From NCBI GenBank assembly GCA_900768105.1, contig CAAGBQ010000003.1:1-31540 (forward strand): 31,540 nt of DNA, given 5' to 3'. Made by a program: the position numbers and the translations under genes. The notes beneath the pieces were generated by a model, which ran no database searches, was not told where the DNA came from, and saw only the letters and a list, made by a program, of their open reading frames with translations. Numbering within the stretch: the stretch's first letter is position 1; each line of letters begins with the position of its first letter. Source of the stretch: Oscillospiraceae bacterium. Lineage in GTDB: Bacteria > Bacillota > Clostridia > Oscillospirales > Ruminococcaceae. Of the stretch, positions 14,978 through 22,326 are shown one piece after another.

Positions 14978-17596
14978 ATGCGCAAAGAACTTGATAAAAC
15001 CTATGACCCTGCGCAGGTGGAAAGCCGCATTTACCGCTTTTGGCTTGACGGCGGATACTTCCACGCAGAGGTAAACCCGGATAAAAAGCCTTTCACCATT
15101 GTAATTCCGCCGCCAAACATCACCGGCAAGCTCCATATGGGTCATGCCATGGATGAAACGATTCAGGATATTATCATCCGTATGAAGCGTATGCAGGGCT
15201 ACGAGGCTCTTTGGCTTCCCGGAACGGACCATGCTTCCATTGCCACGGAGGTAAAAATAGTCGAAAATATGCGTGCCGAAGGGCTTACAAAAGAATCCGT
15301 CGGCCGCGAAGGTTTCCTTGAGAGAGCGTGGGACTGGAAAGAAAAATACGGCGGCACAATCATCAATCAGCTTAAAAAGCTCGGCTGCTCCTGCGACTGG
15401 GAAAGAGAACGCTTTACCCTTGACGAGGGCTGCAGCAAAGCCGTCCGCAAGGTTTTTGCCGACCTTTATAAAGAGGGGCTTATTTATCGCGGCGAACGCA
15501 TAATCAACTGGTGTCCCTGCTGTAAAACCTCCATTTCCGATGCGGAGGTTGAGTATGAGGACCAGGCGGGTCACTTTTGGCATCTGCGCTATCCTCTTTC
15601 CGACGGTTCCGGCTGGCTGGAGCTTGCCACGACCCGTCCGGAAACACTGCTTGGCGATACCGCGGTAGCCGTTAACCCAAAGGATGAAAGATATTCGCAG
15701 TATGTGGGCAAAACCCTCACCCTGCCCCTTGTGGGAAGAGAAATTCCCGTTGTTGCCGATGAATATGTCGATATGGAATTCGGTACCGGCGTAGTAAAAA
15801 TCACCCCCGCCCATGACCCCAACGACTTTGAGGTGGGGCTTCGCCACAAGCTCCCGATAATCAATGTTCTTACCGATGATGCAAAAATCGTTGATGATTA
15901 TCCCAAATATGCGGGAATGGACAGATACGAAGCAAGAAAAGCTATCGTAAAGGACCTTGAAGAAGGCGGATATCTTGTCCGCGTTGAGGAACACGAGCAC
16001 AATGTAGGCACCTGCTATCGCTGCCACACCACCGTTGAACCGAGAGTTTCCCTCCAGTGGTTTGTTGCAATGAAAAAGCTTGCAGAGCCGGCAATTGAGG
16101 CCGTTAAAAGCGGCGATGTACGCTTTGTTCCGGAACGCTTTGATAAAAACTATTTCCATTGGATGGAAAACATCCGTGACTGGTGCATAAGCCGGCAGCT
16201 TTGGTGGGGGCACCGCATCCCCGTATGGTACTGCGACGACTGCGGCGGAAATACCCTTTGCATTGAAGGCGAACCGCACGAGTGCGAGCATTGCCACAGC
16301 AAAAACATTCATCAGGACCCCGATACTCTCGATACATGGTTCAGTTCCGCGCTTTGGCCCTTCAGCACCCTCGGCTGGCCGGAAAAAACTCCGGAATACG
16401 AGTACTTCTATCCCACAAATGTGCTTGTTACCGGCTATGACATAATCACCTTCTGGGTTTCCAGAATGATTTTCTCCGGTCTTAAATATACCGGCAAAAA
16501 GCCCTTCAGCGATGTTGTAATCCACGGTCTTGTTCGTGATGCTTTGGGCCGCAAAATGAGCAAGTCCCTCGGCAACGGCATAGACCCGCTTGAAATTATC
16601 GACAGCTACGGTGCAGACGCCCTTCGACTTGCCCTTGTAACCGGCATTTCCGCAGGAAACGACACCCGCTTTACCGATGAAAAGGTAATCTCCAGCCGCA
16701 ACTTTGCAAACAAGCTTTGGAACGCCGCCCGCTTTGTTCTTATGAATCTGCCCGAAGATTTTGATGAAACCGAGCTTCCTGCCGAGCTTGCAATCGAGGA
16801 TAAATGGCTACTTTCACAGTACAACGACCTTATCAAAGCGGCGACCGAGAACCTTGAAAATTACGACATAGGCGTTGCGGAGCAAAAAATCGTCGACTTT
16901 ATCTGGGACACCTATTGCAGCTGGTACATTGAGCTTGCTAAAGCGCGCCTTCAGGGAGAAAACGCCGATTCCGCCCGCAGAGTTCTTGTTTATGTGCTCA
17001 CCGGCGTGCTCAAGCTTCTGCATCCGTTTATGCCCTATATCACCGAAGAAATTTGGCAGGCGCTTCCGCACAAGGGCGAATCCATTATGGTAAGCGCATG
17101 GCCGGAATACAGTGAAGCACATCGCTTTGAAAAAGAAGCGGCAGACTTCACCAAGGTTATGGACGCCATCAAGGCAATCCGCAACCGCCGCGCGGAGATG
17201 AATGTTCCGCCCTCCAAAAAAGCCACCGTATATATCGAATCCGAAGACGGCGCCGTTTTTGAACAGTGCGCACCGTTCTTCCTCCGTCTTGCTTCCGCTT
17301 CCGAAGTGGAGGTAAACCGCGAATTTGATAAAAACGGCGCAGTTCAGGTAATAACCGATTCCGCAAAAATCTATATGCCCATGGCGGAGCTTATAGACAC
17401 CGCAAAAGAGCTGGAGCGCCTTAATAAGGAAATGGAGCAATGTCAAAAGCAGGCTTCCGGACTTGAGGGACGCCTTAACAACCCCGGCTTTGTAAATAAA
17501 GCTCCGGAAAATGTTGTTGCTGCGGAACGCGACCGCCTTGCAAAGCTTAAAGAGCGGATGGCAAAGCTTGAAGAATCCATTGCGGCAATGAAATAA
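14978..17596 (+). CDS. valS: Valyl-tRNA synthetase
   Basis: 872 residues, normal for ValRS, the class I enzyme that charges tRNA-Val and edits mischarged threonine. The HIGH-type motif is HMGH at 53-56 in PPPNITGKLHMGHAMD, and the KMSKS motif is 526-530 in GRKMSKSLGN. The editing (CP1) domain lies between, with TTRPETLLGDTA. The anticodon-binding domain and a C-terminal coiled-coil arm (KELERLNKEMEQCQKQ onward) follow. An upstream in-frame ATG at 14948 is almost at the transcription start, so the ATG at 14978, after AGAGG, is chosen. The leader leaves no space for a T-box, the usual control of this gene in Firmicutes. folC follows, a common order. Confidence 0.97.
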   Translation: MRKELDKTYDPAQVESRIYRFWLDGGYFHAEVNPDKKPFTIVIPPPNITGKLHMGHAMDETIQDIIIRMKRMQGYEALWLPGTDHASIATEVKIVENMRAEGLTKESVGREGFLERAWDWKEKYGGTIINQLKKLGCSCDWERERFTLDEGCSKAVRKVFADLYKEGLIYRGERIINWCPCCKTSISDAEVEYEDQAGHFWHLRYPLSDGSGWLELATTRPETLLGDTAVAVNPKDERYSQYVGKTLTLPLVGREIPVVADEYVDMEFGTGVVKITPAHDPNDFEVGLRHKLPIINVLTDDAKIVDDYPKYAGMDRYEARKAIVKDLEEGGYLVRVEEHEHNVGTCYRCHTTVEPRVSLQWFVAMKKLAEPAIEAVKSGDVRFVPERFDKNYFHWMENIRDWCISRQLWWGHRIPVWYCDDCGGNTLCIEGEPHECEHCHSKNIHQDPDTLDTWFSSALWPFSTLGWPEKTPEYEYFYPTNVLVTGYDIITFWVSRMIFSGLKYTGKKPFSDVVIHGLVRDALGRKMSKSLGNGIDPLEIIDSYGADALRLALVTGISAGNDTRFTDEKVISSRNFANKLWNAARFVLMNLPEDFDETELPAELAIEDKWLLSQYNDLIKAATENLENYDIGVAEQKIVDFIWDTYCSWYIELAKARLQGENADSARRVLVYVLTGVLKLLHPFMPYITEEIWQALPHKGESIMVSAWPEYSEAHRFEKEAADFTKVMDAIKAIRNRRAEMNVPPSKKATVYIESEDGAVFEQCAPFFLRLASASEVEVNREFDKNGAVQVITDSAKIYMPMAELIDTAKELERLNKEMEQCQKQASGLEGRLNNPGFVNKAPENVVAAERDRLAKLKERMAKLEESIAAMK

Positions 17597-17607
17597 TGAT
17601 AAAACAA

Positions 17608-17648
17608 ACGGCGCCGGCGTAACCGCCGGCGCCGTATTCTCTTTTTTT
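17608..17648 (+). terminator. Terminator between valS and folC
   Basis: A perfect 12-bp GC-rich stem ACGGCGCCGGCG/CGCCGGCGCCGT (17608-17619 with 17624-17635, loop TAAC) is followed by ATTCTCTTTTTTT. folC starts only 15 bp later, and no separate promoter is evident, so folC may depend on readthrough. Confidence 0.9.
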
Positions 17649-17663
17649 AATGGAGGTGCGCTT

Positions 17664-18956
17664 TTGGATTTTGAAGAAAGCGTAAAATATATTACCGAAT
17701 ATCCGCGGTTTAAAAAAATCCCATCCCTTGACGGAATAAAATCACTGCTTTCCGCCCTCGGGAATCCGGAAAGCCGCATCAAAACAATAAATGTTGCCGG
17801 AACCAACGGCAAGGGTTCCACAGTAGCCATGCTTGCTTCCGTTTTGAACACTGCGGGTTATAAAACCGGAAGATATGTTTCGCCATATGTGCTCGAATTC
17901 CGCGAACGCATGATGATAAACGGCAAAATGATTGGCAGAAAGCGCCTTGCAAAAATAATGAGCACCGTGCGCGAGCACGCGGAAACGCTGCGTGAGAACG
18001 GAACCGTGCTCAACGCATTTGAAATAACCACCGCCGCCGCCCTGCTTTGGTTTGCGGAAGAGCAATGCGACATTGTCGTGCTTGAGGCGGGAATCGGCGG
18101 GCGTTTTGACGCCACAAACGCCGTTCCGGAACCGACTTTGCAGATTATAACCTCCGTCGGGCTTGACCATACGGCGCAGCTTGGCTCCACCGTTGAGGAA
18201 ATTGCGGCAGAAAAATGAGGCATTATGCGCCGCGGCTGCACCCTGCTTACATGCCCAAATCAAAACCCGAAGGCAAAGGCGGTTATGATAAACAAATGCG
18301 CCGAACTGGAGGCCACATTTGTTATGGGCTCCGCCGGAAGGGGCAAAATAGCTGCGCAGTCCGCGGAGGGTACCGACATTTTGGTGGGCAAAACGGAGCT
18401 TTCCATTCCCTTTGGCGGAGAACACCAGATAAATAATGCGCTTACCGTTGTTTCTGCGGTGGATATTCTGCGGGAAAAGGGCTTTGCCATAACGGACGAG
18501 CAGCTTATTGAGGGGATTGCCGCCGCAAAATTTCCCGCACGGTTTGAGGTATGCTCAAAGGAACCGCTTGTTATTCTGGACGGCGCCCATAATCCGCAAG
18601 CCGCCGCTGCGCTTGCCGCAGGAGTGGAAAAATTTCTTCCGAAAAAGCGAACCCTGCTTTGCGGAATGATGGCGGATAAGGATTGCGCCGCAGTTATGAG
18701 CATACTTGCTCCGCTTTTTGAGCATATTATCACGGTTCCCATTCAAAGCCCCCGCGCAATAGCGCCACGGGAGCTTGCGGCGCTTGCCGAGCCGTATTGC
18801 GATGATGTTTCTTTTGCGAATAACGCACCGGAGGCACTTGAAAATGCGCTTTCGGCCTTACAGCCGAACGAAGCCCTTGTTGTTGCGGGTTCGCTTTATC
18901 TTGCATCGGAGCTTCGGCCGCAGCTTATGCGCTTTAAGGGTAAAAGCGAAATTTAA
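17664..18956 (+). pseudogene. folC: Folylpolyglutamate synthase/dihydrofolate synthase, interrupted by one in-frame UGA
   Basis: 430 codons, full FolC length, in one continuous frame apart from TGA at 18216-18218 (codon 185). FolC adds glutamate to folates (and pteroate in bifunctional forms). The N-terminal 184 codons hold the P-loop AGTNGKGST (45-53) and LEAGIGGRFDATN. After the UGA the frame continues GIMRRGC and then FGGEHQINNALTVV and VILDGAHNPQA of the C-terminal Mur-ligase-like domain. The UGA falls in the K-(A/C)-G-I segment, directly after K184, the probable carbamylated active-site lysine. TGC/TGT (Cys) would be a one-base change. TTG start with GGAGG 7 nt upstream. An ATG at 18225, with GAGG 4 nt before it, could restart translation. 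Nonsense mutation or assembly error is likeliest; a split gene or recoding is possible. Confidence 0.85.
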
Positions 18957-18984
18957 GATTTGCGCTTATTCTGCCCCTGTTTTT

Positions 18985-19005
18985 CATATACTGTTTTTGT
19001 ATATG
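18985..19005. repeat. Small inverted repeat before the membrane-protein gene
   Basis: CATATAC (18985-18991) and GTATATG (18999-19005) surround TGTTTTT, ending 6 bp before the ribosome binding site of the next gene. It could be an operator or a leader hairpin; no strong promoter could be assigned. Confidence 0.45.
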
Positions 19006-19024
19006 GAAGATAGGGGTGTTTTTT

Positions 19025-19531
19025 ATGAAAAAGCTCAATGTTTTTACCGCTGCGGGTGGAATTTTTGTACTGCTGCTCGGCACGGCGGCTCATTTTTTCT
19101 ATGATTTATCCGGAGAAAACTTCCTTGTCGGAATGTTTTCTCCCATAAACGAATCCACATGGGAGCATATGAAGCTTGCCTTTTTCCCCATGCTGCTTTT
19201 TTCCGTTGGGGCGCAATTTTTTCTTGGCAAAGAATATTCCGGTGCGGCTGCCGCCGCGCTTTGCGGCACGCTTTTGAGCACGGCGCTTATTCCTGTTATA
19301 TTTTATACTTACAGCGGCGTGCTGGGGTACAACATTTCCGTGCTCAATATTCTGACCTTTGTTGCCGCCGTGCTCATCGGCGTGCTTACATTCTTCCGAC
19401 TTTGCAAAAGCGGCGCAGCGGAAAGATTTTATCCCATGCTTTTTGCGGCAAATGCCGCCGTCGCTCTATTATTTTTTATCTTCACATGTTTTCCGCCGGA
19501 AATCGGGCTTTTTGCGGACCCTACCGCTTGA
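19025..19531 (+). CDS. Small integral membrane protein (resembles DUF6512)
   Basis: 168 residues with five predicted membrane segments. The conspicuous motif is HFFYDLSGENFLVGMFSPINESTWEHMKL near residues 23-51, which I associate with a clostridial membrane family of unknown function (probably DUF6512; recalled, not checked). The ATG at 19025 with AGGGG 8 nt upstream is preferred over an in-frame GTG three codons earlier. It lies 68 bp after folC with no terminator between, so cotranscription is possible. No enzyme motifs are visible. Confidence 0.7.
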   Translation: MKKLNVFTAAGGIFVLLLGTAAHFFYDLSGENFLVGMFSPINESTWEHMKLAFFPMLLFSVGAQFFLGKEYSGAAAAALCGTLLSTALIPVIFYTYSGVLGYNISVLNILTFVAAVLIGVLTFFRLCKSGAAERFYPMLFAANAAVALLFFIFTCFPPEIGLFADPTA

Positions 19532-19549
19532 GTTTTTCTGTCTTTTCTA

Positions 19550-19578
19550 TGGACATTTCGGCGAAAATTTAGTAAGAT
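19550..19578 (+). promoter_or_regulatory. Promoter of the RNHCP-domain gene
   Basis: TGGACA (19550-19555), a 17-bp spacer and TAAGAT (19573-19578), 37 bp before the ATG. Confidence 0.65.
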
Positions 19579-19615
19579 ATACCTATATCATTTTTAACCC
19601 ATTTGGAGGAACACC

Positions 19616-20041
19616 ATGAACCGCGAAAACAAAAAGAAAGAATTTGAAAAGGGTTATTACAAAACCCACGCCTGCGAAGAGGTTTTTACCTGTAAAGCCT
19701 GCGGACGCGAAGTTATTCCGGAGGGCGCAGGCAGCGACCACCGCAACCATTGCCCTAATTGCCTTTGCAGCCTTCATGTTGATATAGAGCCCGGCGACCG
19801 TGAATCCGACTGCGGCGGGATTATGGACCCCATTGCGGTTTGGGTGCGCAAAAACGGTGAATGGGCCATTATCCATCGCTGCCGCCGCTGCGGCGCGCTT
19901 TCCTCCAACCGAATTGCCGCCGATGATAACCCGATGAAGCTTATGGGCATTGCGTTAAAACCGCTTTGCGAGCCGCCGTTCCCTATCGAACGCATCCGCG
20001 AGCTTGCCCAAAGCCTTGGCATTGACCCCGGCGAGCTTTGA
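19616..20041 (+). CDS. RNHCP-domain zinc-binding protein
   Basis: 141 residues. The defining sequence is RNHCPNCLCSLHVD (about 42-55), with FTCKACG before it (about 24-30), then SDCGGIMDPIAVW and HRCRRCGALSSNRIA. The paired CxxC motifs give two probable zinc sites, as in the RNHCP family, whose function is unknown. RNA binding is often suspected because of ribosomal-protein-like zinc ribbons, but nothing here proves it. GGAGG lies 7 nt before the ATG. It is a single gene with its own promoter and a clear terminator. Confidence 0.88.
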   Translation: MNRENKKKEFEKGYYKTHACEEVFTCKACGREVIPEGAGSDHRNHCPNCLCSLHVDIEPGDRESDCGGIMDPIAVWVRKNGEWAIIHRCRRCGALSSNRIAADDNPMKLMGIALKPLCEPPFPIERIRELAQSLGIDPGEL

Positions 20042-20048
20042 TTTTTCT

Positions 20049-20082
20049 GCCGCTTTGCCCTTTTGTGCAAAGCGGCTTTTTG
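20049..20082 (+). terminator. Terminator of the RNHCP-domain gene
   Basis: A perfect 10-bp stem GCCGCTTTGC/GCAAAGCGGC (20049-20058 with 20067-20076) is followed by TTTTTGCTC. Confidence 0.92.
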
Positions 20083-20113
20083 CTCTTATCTAATCCCCCT
20101 ATGATACATAAAC

Positions 20114-20154
20114 ATTTTTCGGTTTGAACAGATTTTTGCGTTCAACCGAAAAAT
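20114..20154. repeat. Long inverted repeat upstream of the dual-HTH regulator
   Basis: ATTTTTCGGTTTGAAC (20114-20129) pairs with GTTCAACCGAAAAAT (20140-20154), 15 bp with one bulged base. A T-run begins 8 nt later. It lies about 55 bp upstream of the regulator's -35 box. It could be an operator or a second terminator of the RNHCP gene. Confidence 0.55.
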
Positions 20155-20209
20155 ACGCCCGCTTTTTTTATAGAAACACGAGTTTTGTGAAAAAAATTAC
20201 GGATGAATA

Positions 20210-20238
20210 TTGCATTTTGTCGCGCAAACGAATAAAAT
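20210..20238 (+). promoter_or_regulatory. Promoter of the dual-HTH regulator
   Basis: TTGCAT (20210-20215), a 17-bp spacer and TAAAAT (20233-20238), 36 bp before the ATG. Confidence 0.7.
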
Positions 20239-20274
20239 AAATGTAAAATATGTGGCAAGGAGGCGACAATAGCC

Positions 20275-21435
20275 ATGGAATATCTATCAGCAAAGGAAGC
20301 TTCTGAAAAATGGGGCATAAACCTCCGCACTGTTCAACGCCTTTGTAAGGAGGGCCAAGTGCCCGGAGCGAAAAAATACGGTACGGGCTGGCTTTTGCCT
20401 TCTACCCTGCCGCGTCCGGTCGACCGCCGCCGCAGCGGACGGCGCACGCGCTACCTTGGCTGCGGAACCATAGATTCTTCCGTGCCGATGCCTATAAGCA
20501 ATCCGGATTCCGTTCTTTCAACTCTCCGCACGGAGTGTGTTCGCCGCCAATACGAGGGCGAAATCGCCTATCTGCGCGGTGATTTTGACCGCGCAATTCG
20601 CTGCTTTGCGGATTCCAAAATAAGCGATTCCACCTATCTTTGCGCGGCGCTTGTTACCATGGCGGCCGCCGTGAGCACGGGCAACTATGAAACATATACG
20701 GAGGTTGCACATTCAATTCAGGAGCTTTGTTCCGTTTCAGATAAAACCACTCGGCATATGGCGGATATGGATCGCTCAATGCTTATGTTGAGCATGGAGG
20801 CGCCGGAACTTGTTCCGGAATGGGTCCAAAACGGAGATTCATCAATGCTCCCTCCGGAATCCCGCCATATGATGGTGTATCTTTTTGCGCGGTATCTGCA
20901 AACAAAAAAGCGCTATCCGGAACTTATTGCCGCCTGCAAAACGGCGCATATGCTCTCCATCAGGGAACATTCCTTCACTTTGATTGATATTTATATGGGT
21001 CTTGCCTGCGCGGTGGGCTTTCACAACCTCGGCATTACGGATGGGCGCGATTATGCCCTTATGTATGTTGGAAGGCTTGCGCTGCCACACGGCTTTATTA
21101 CGCCGTTTGCGGAATTTTTCCGCGCAACCGGCGGTGCAATGGAGGCTCTTTATCGGGACAAATGGCCGCAGCAGCTTGAAAAAATCAAAGAGCAGAACGA
21201 GCGCACATGGAAATGCTGGATTGATTTCCACAATCATTTTACCCGCGACAATATAACAACCATCCTTTCCCATCGGGAATATCTTATTGCAAAAATAATT
21301 GCGGGCGGTGGAACATATAAGGAAGCCGCCGCAGAAACAGGGCTTTCCCTCGGCACCGTAAAAAACACCATTTCGGAGATATACTCCAAGCTTTGCATTT
21401 CAAAGAAGTCCGAACTTGCAAAATATATTCTGTGA
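20275..21435 (+). CDS. Transcriptional regulator with N-terminal MerR/excisionase-type HTH and C-terminal LuxR-type HTH
   Basis: 386 residues. Residues 1-45 (YLSAKEASEKWGINLRTVQRLCKEGQVPGAKKYG) form a MerR/excisionase-like helix-turn-helix. A basic, arginine-rich linker follows (RPVDRRRSGRRTR). The middle (about 80-320) is helical with tetratricopeptide-like character (YEGEIAYLRGDFDRAIRCFADSK). The C-terminus (about 337-386, GTYKEAAAETGLSLGTVKNTISEIYSKL) is a GerE/LuxR DNA-binding domain. Such proteins are frequent in clostridia and actinobacterial gut species and are usually unassigned. No ligand-sensing domain is recognised. GGAGG lies 11 nt before the ATG. There is no obvious partner gene: RNHCP is upstream and a gene-free stretch downstream. 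Confidence 0.85.
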   Translation: MEYLSAKEASEKWGINLRTVQRLCKEGQVPGAKKYGTGWLLPSTLPRPVDRRRSGRRTRYLGCGTIDSSVPMPISNPDSVLSTLRTECVRRQYEGEIAYLRGDFDRAIRCFADSKISDSTYLCAALVTMAAAVSTGNYETYTEVAHSIQELCSVSDKTTRHMADMDRSMLMLSMEAPELVPEWVQNGDSSMLPPESRHMMVYLFARYLQTKKRYPELIAACKTAHMLSIREHSFTLIDIYMGLACAVGFHNLGITDGRDYALMYVGRLALPHGFITPFAEFFRATGGAMEALYRDKWPQQLEKIKEQNERTWKCWIDFHNHFTRDNITTILSHREYLIAKIIAGGGTYKEAAAETGLSLGTVKNTISEIYSKLCISKKSELAKYIL

Positions 21436-21747
21436 CAGCCATTTTTATTTTAAAACGGCACTTCAAACGGAATGTGTTATGTAATATCATATAAAAGGCG
21501 ACTACCGTAAGAGTCCTTTTAAAAAGCGGGGTTTGCAGTTTTGCGTATGCGGCTTTTCTGCCGCCGCAATTTGCAAATTGCTTTTGTGCCAAAGCAGCTT
21601 TTTGCCTATACCAAAAAGCGCAAAGTGGCAGTTGTGGGAAAGGAAAATATGCCGCTCTTTTTTCTCGGTACGAAATATTCCGCTTTTGTATTTTCTGTTC
21701 TGCGGCAGCGCCAATATTCTTTTTTTACTTCCTCAATTTCGCAAAAA

Positions 21748-21777
21748 GGCGGTGCTTTTTAACGGCACCGCTTTTTT
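21748..21777 (+). terminator. Terminator of unknown plus-strand transcript
   Basis: Stem GCGGTGC/GCACCGC (21749-21755 with 21765-21771) is followed by TTTTTT. The closest plus-strand gene ends over 300 bp upstream, so it may end a non-coding transcript. Confidence 0.8.
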
Positions 21778-21806
21778 GCGCCCATTTTTCAGGCATATTC
21801 TCGATG

Positions 21807-21835
21807 TTGACAACAGTCCTAAATCGTACTATAAT
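21807..21835 (+). promoter_or_regulatory. Consensus SigA promoter of the marR-MATE operon
   Basis: TTGACA (21807-21812), a 17-bp spacer and TATAAT (21830-21835) match consensus exactly. GCATATT (21793-21799) and AATATGC (21840-21846) flank the core promoter as an inverted pair and could be regulator half-sites. Confidence 0.92.
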
Positions 21836-21870
21836 AGCAAATATGCTTTTTGAAAACGGAGGAATGAAAA

Positions 21871-22326
21871 ATAGATACTGTTAAAAACGAGCTTGAGCAA
21901 ATAGACTGCCTTTTTAACCGCTGCACAAATTTATATCATCCGCTTGCGGAAAAATTCGGTCTTTCCGATGCTACGCTCGATATTCTTTGCGGAATTAACC
22001 AGCTTGGGCGGCCGTGTACCCAAAAGGAGCTTTGCCAAATTTGGTATTTGAGCAAGCAAACGGTTAATTCCTGCGTAAAGCAGCTTTCGGAAAAAGGATA
22101 TATTGAAACAAAGCCTTCTCCGGATAACCTTCGTGAAAAGCTTGTGGTGCTCACCTCCTCCGGAAAGGAGCTTTGCGCAAAAACGGCAAGCCGTGTTTAT
22201 GCCGCGAAGTGCGCAGCCTTTGCGGCGCTTTCTTCCGAAGAAAGGCGCCAGCTTATTTTGCTGAACAAAAAACATATCGACGCTTTGGAAAATGAATTTG
22301 ATAAAATTTTGGAGGATGATTTATGA
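21871..22326 (+). CDS. MarR-family transcriptional regulator (start codon anomalous)
   Basis: 151 residues if read from 21871. Winged-helix features are clear: TLDILCGINQ, TQKELCQIWYLSKQTVNSCVKQLSEKGYIE as the recognition region, then DNLREKLVVLTSSGKEL for the wing. MarR proteins are dimeric repressors usually controlling an adjacent exporter, here the MATE gene that overlaps by 4 bp (ATGA). Similarity-type sequence reaches back to 21871, where the codon is ATA, 8 nt after GGAGG (21858-21862). The ATG at 21864 is out of frame and only 1 nt from GGAGG; removing one A from the following A5 run would fuse it in frame (MKIDTVKN). The first ordinary start codon in frame is TTG 22048, which would destroy the domain. 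Confidence 0.82.
   Translation: MDTVKNELEQIDCLFNRCTNLYHPLAEKFGLSDATLDILCGINQLGRPCTQKELCQIWYLSKQTVNSCVKQLSEKGYIETKPSPDNLREKLVVLTSSGKELCAKTASRVYAAKCAAFAALSSEERRQLILLNKKHIDALENEFDKILEDDL

Larger units (their letters stand above)
21436..21870. other. Gene-free interval with structured elements
   Basis: 435 bp with no convincing coding frame; short frames on both strands resemble nothing. It holds a weak promoter-like pair, TTCAAA (21462-21467) and TATCAT (21485-21490). A hairpin at about 21491-21516 may terminate the regulator transcript. There is a perfect 16-bp palindrome GCAATTTGCAAATTGC (21566-21581), an 8-bp stem GCTTTTTG/CAAAAAGC (21597-21604 with 21612-21619), a terminator (21748-21777) and the MarR promoter. 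It may contain an untranslated RNA or a decayed gene; neither is proven. Confidence 0.5.

Noticed and set aside
14852..16525. 557-residue minus-strand frame opposite valS
   Set aside because: It is a shadow of valS codons, covers the valS promoter, and resembles nothing.
21533..21853. Short frames (70-106 codons) in the gene-free interval after the dual-HTH regulator
   Set aside because: They lack ribosome binding sites, are rich in Phe/Cys/Leu from T-rich DNA, run through a terminator or promoter, and match no family I know.
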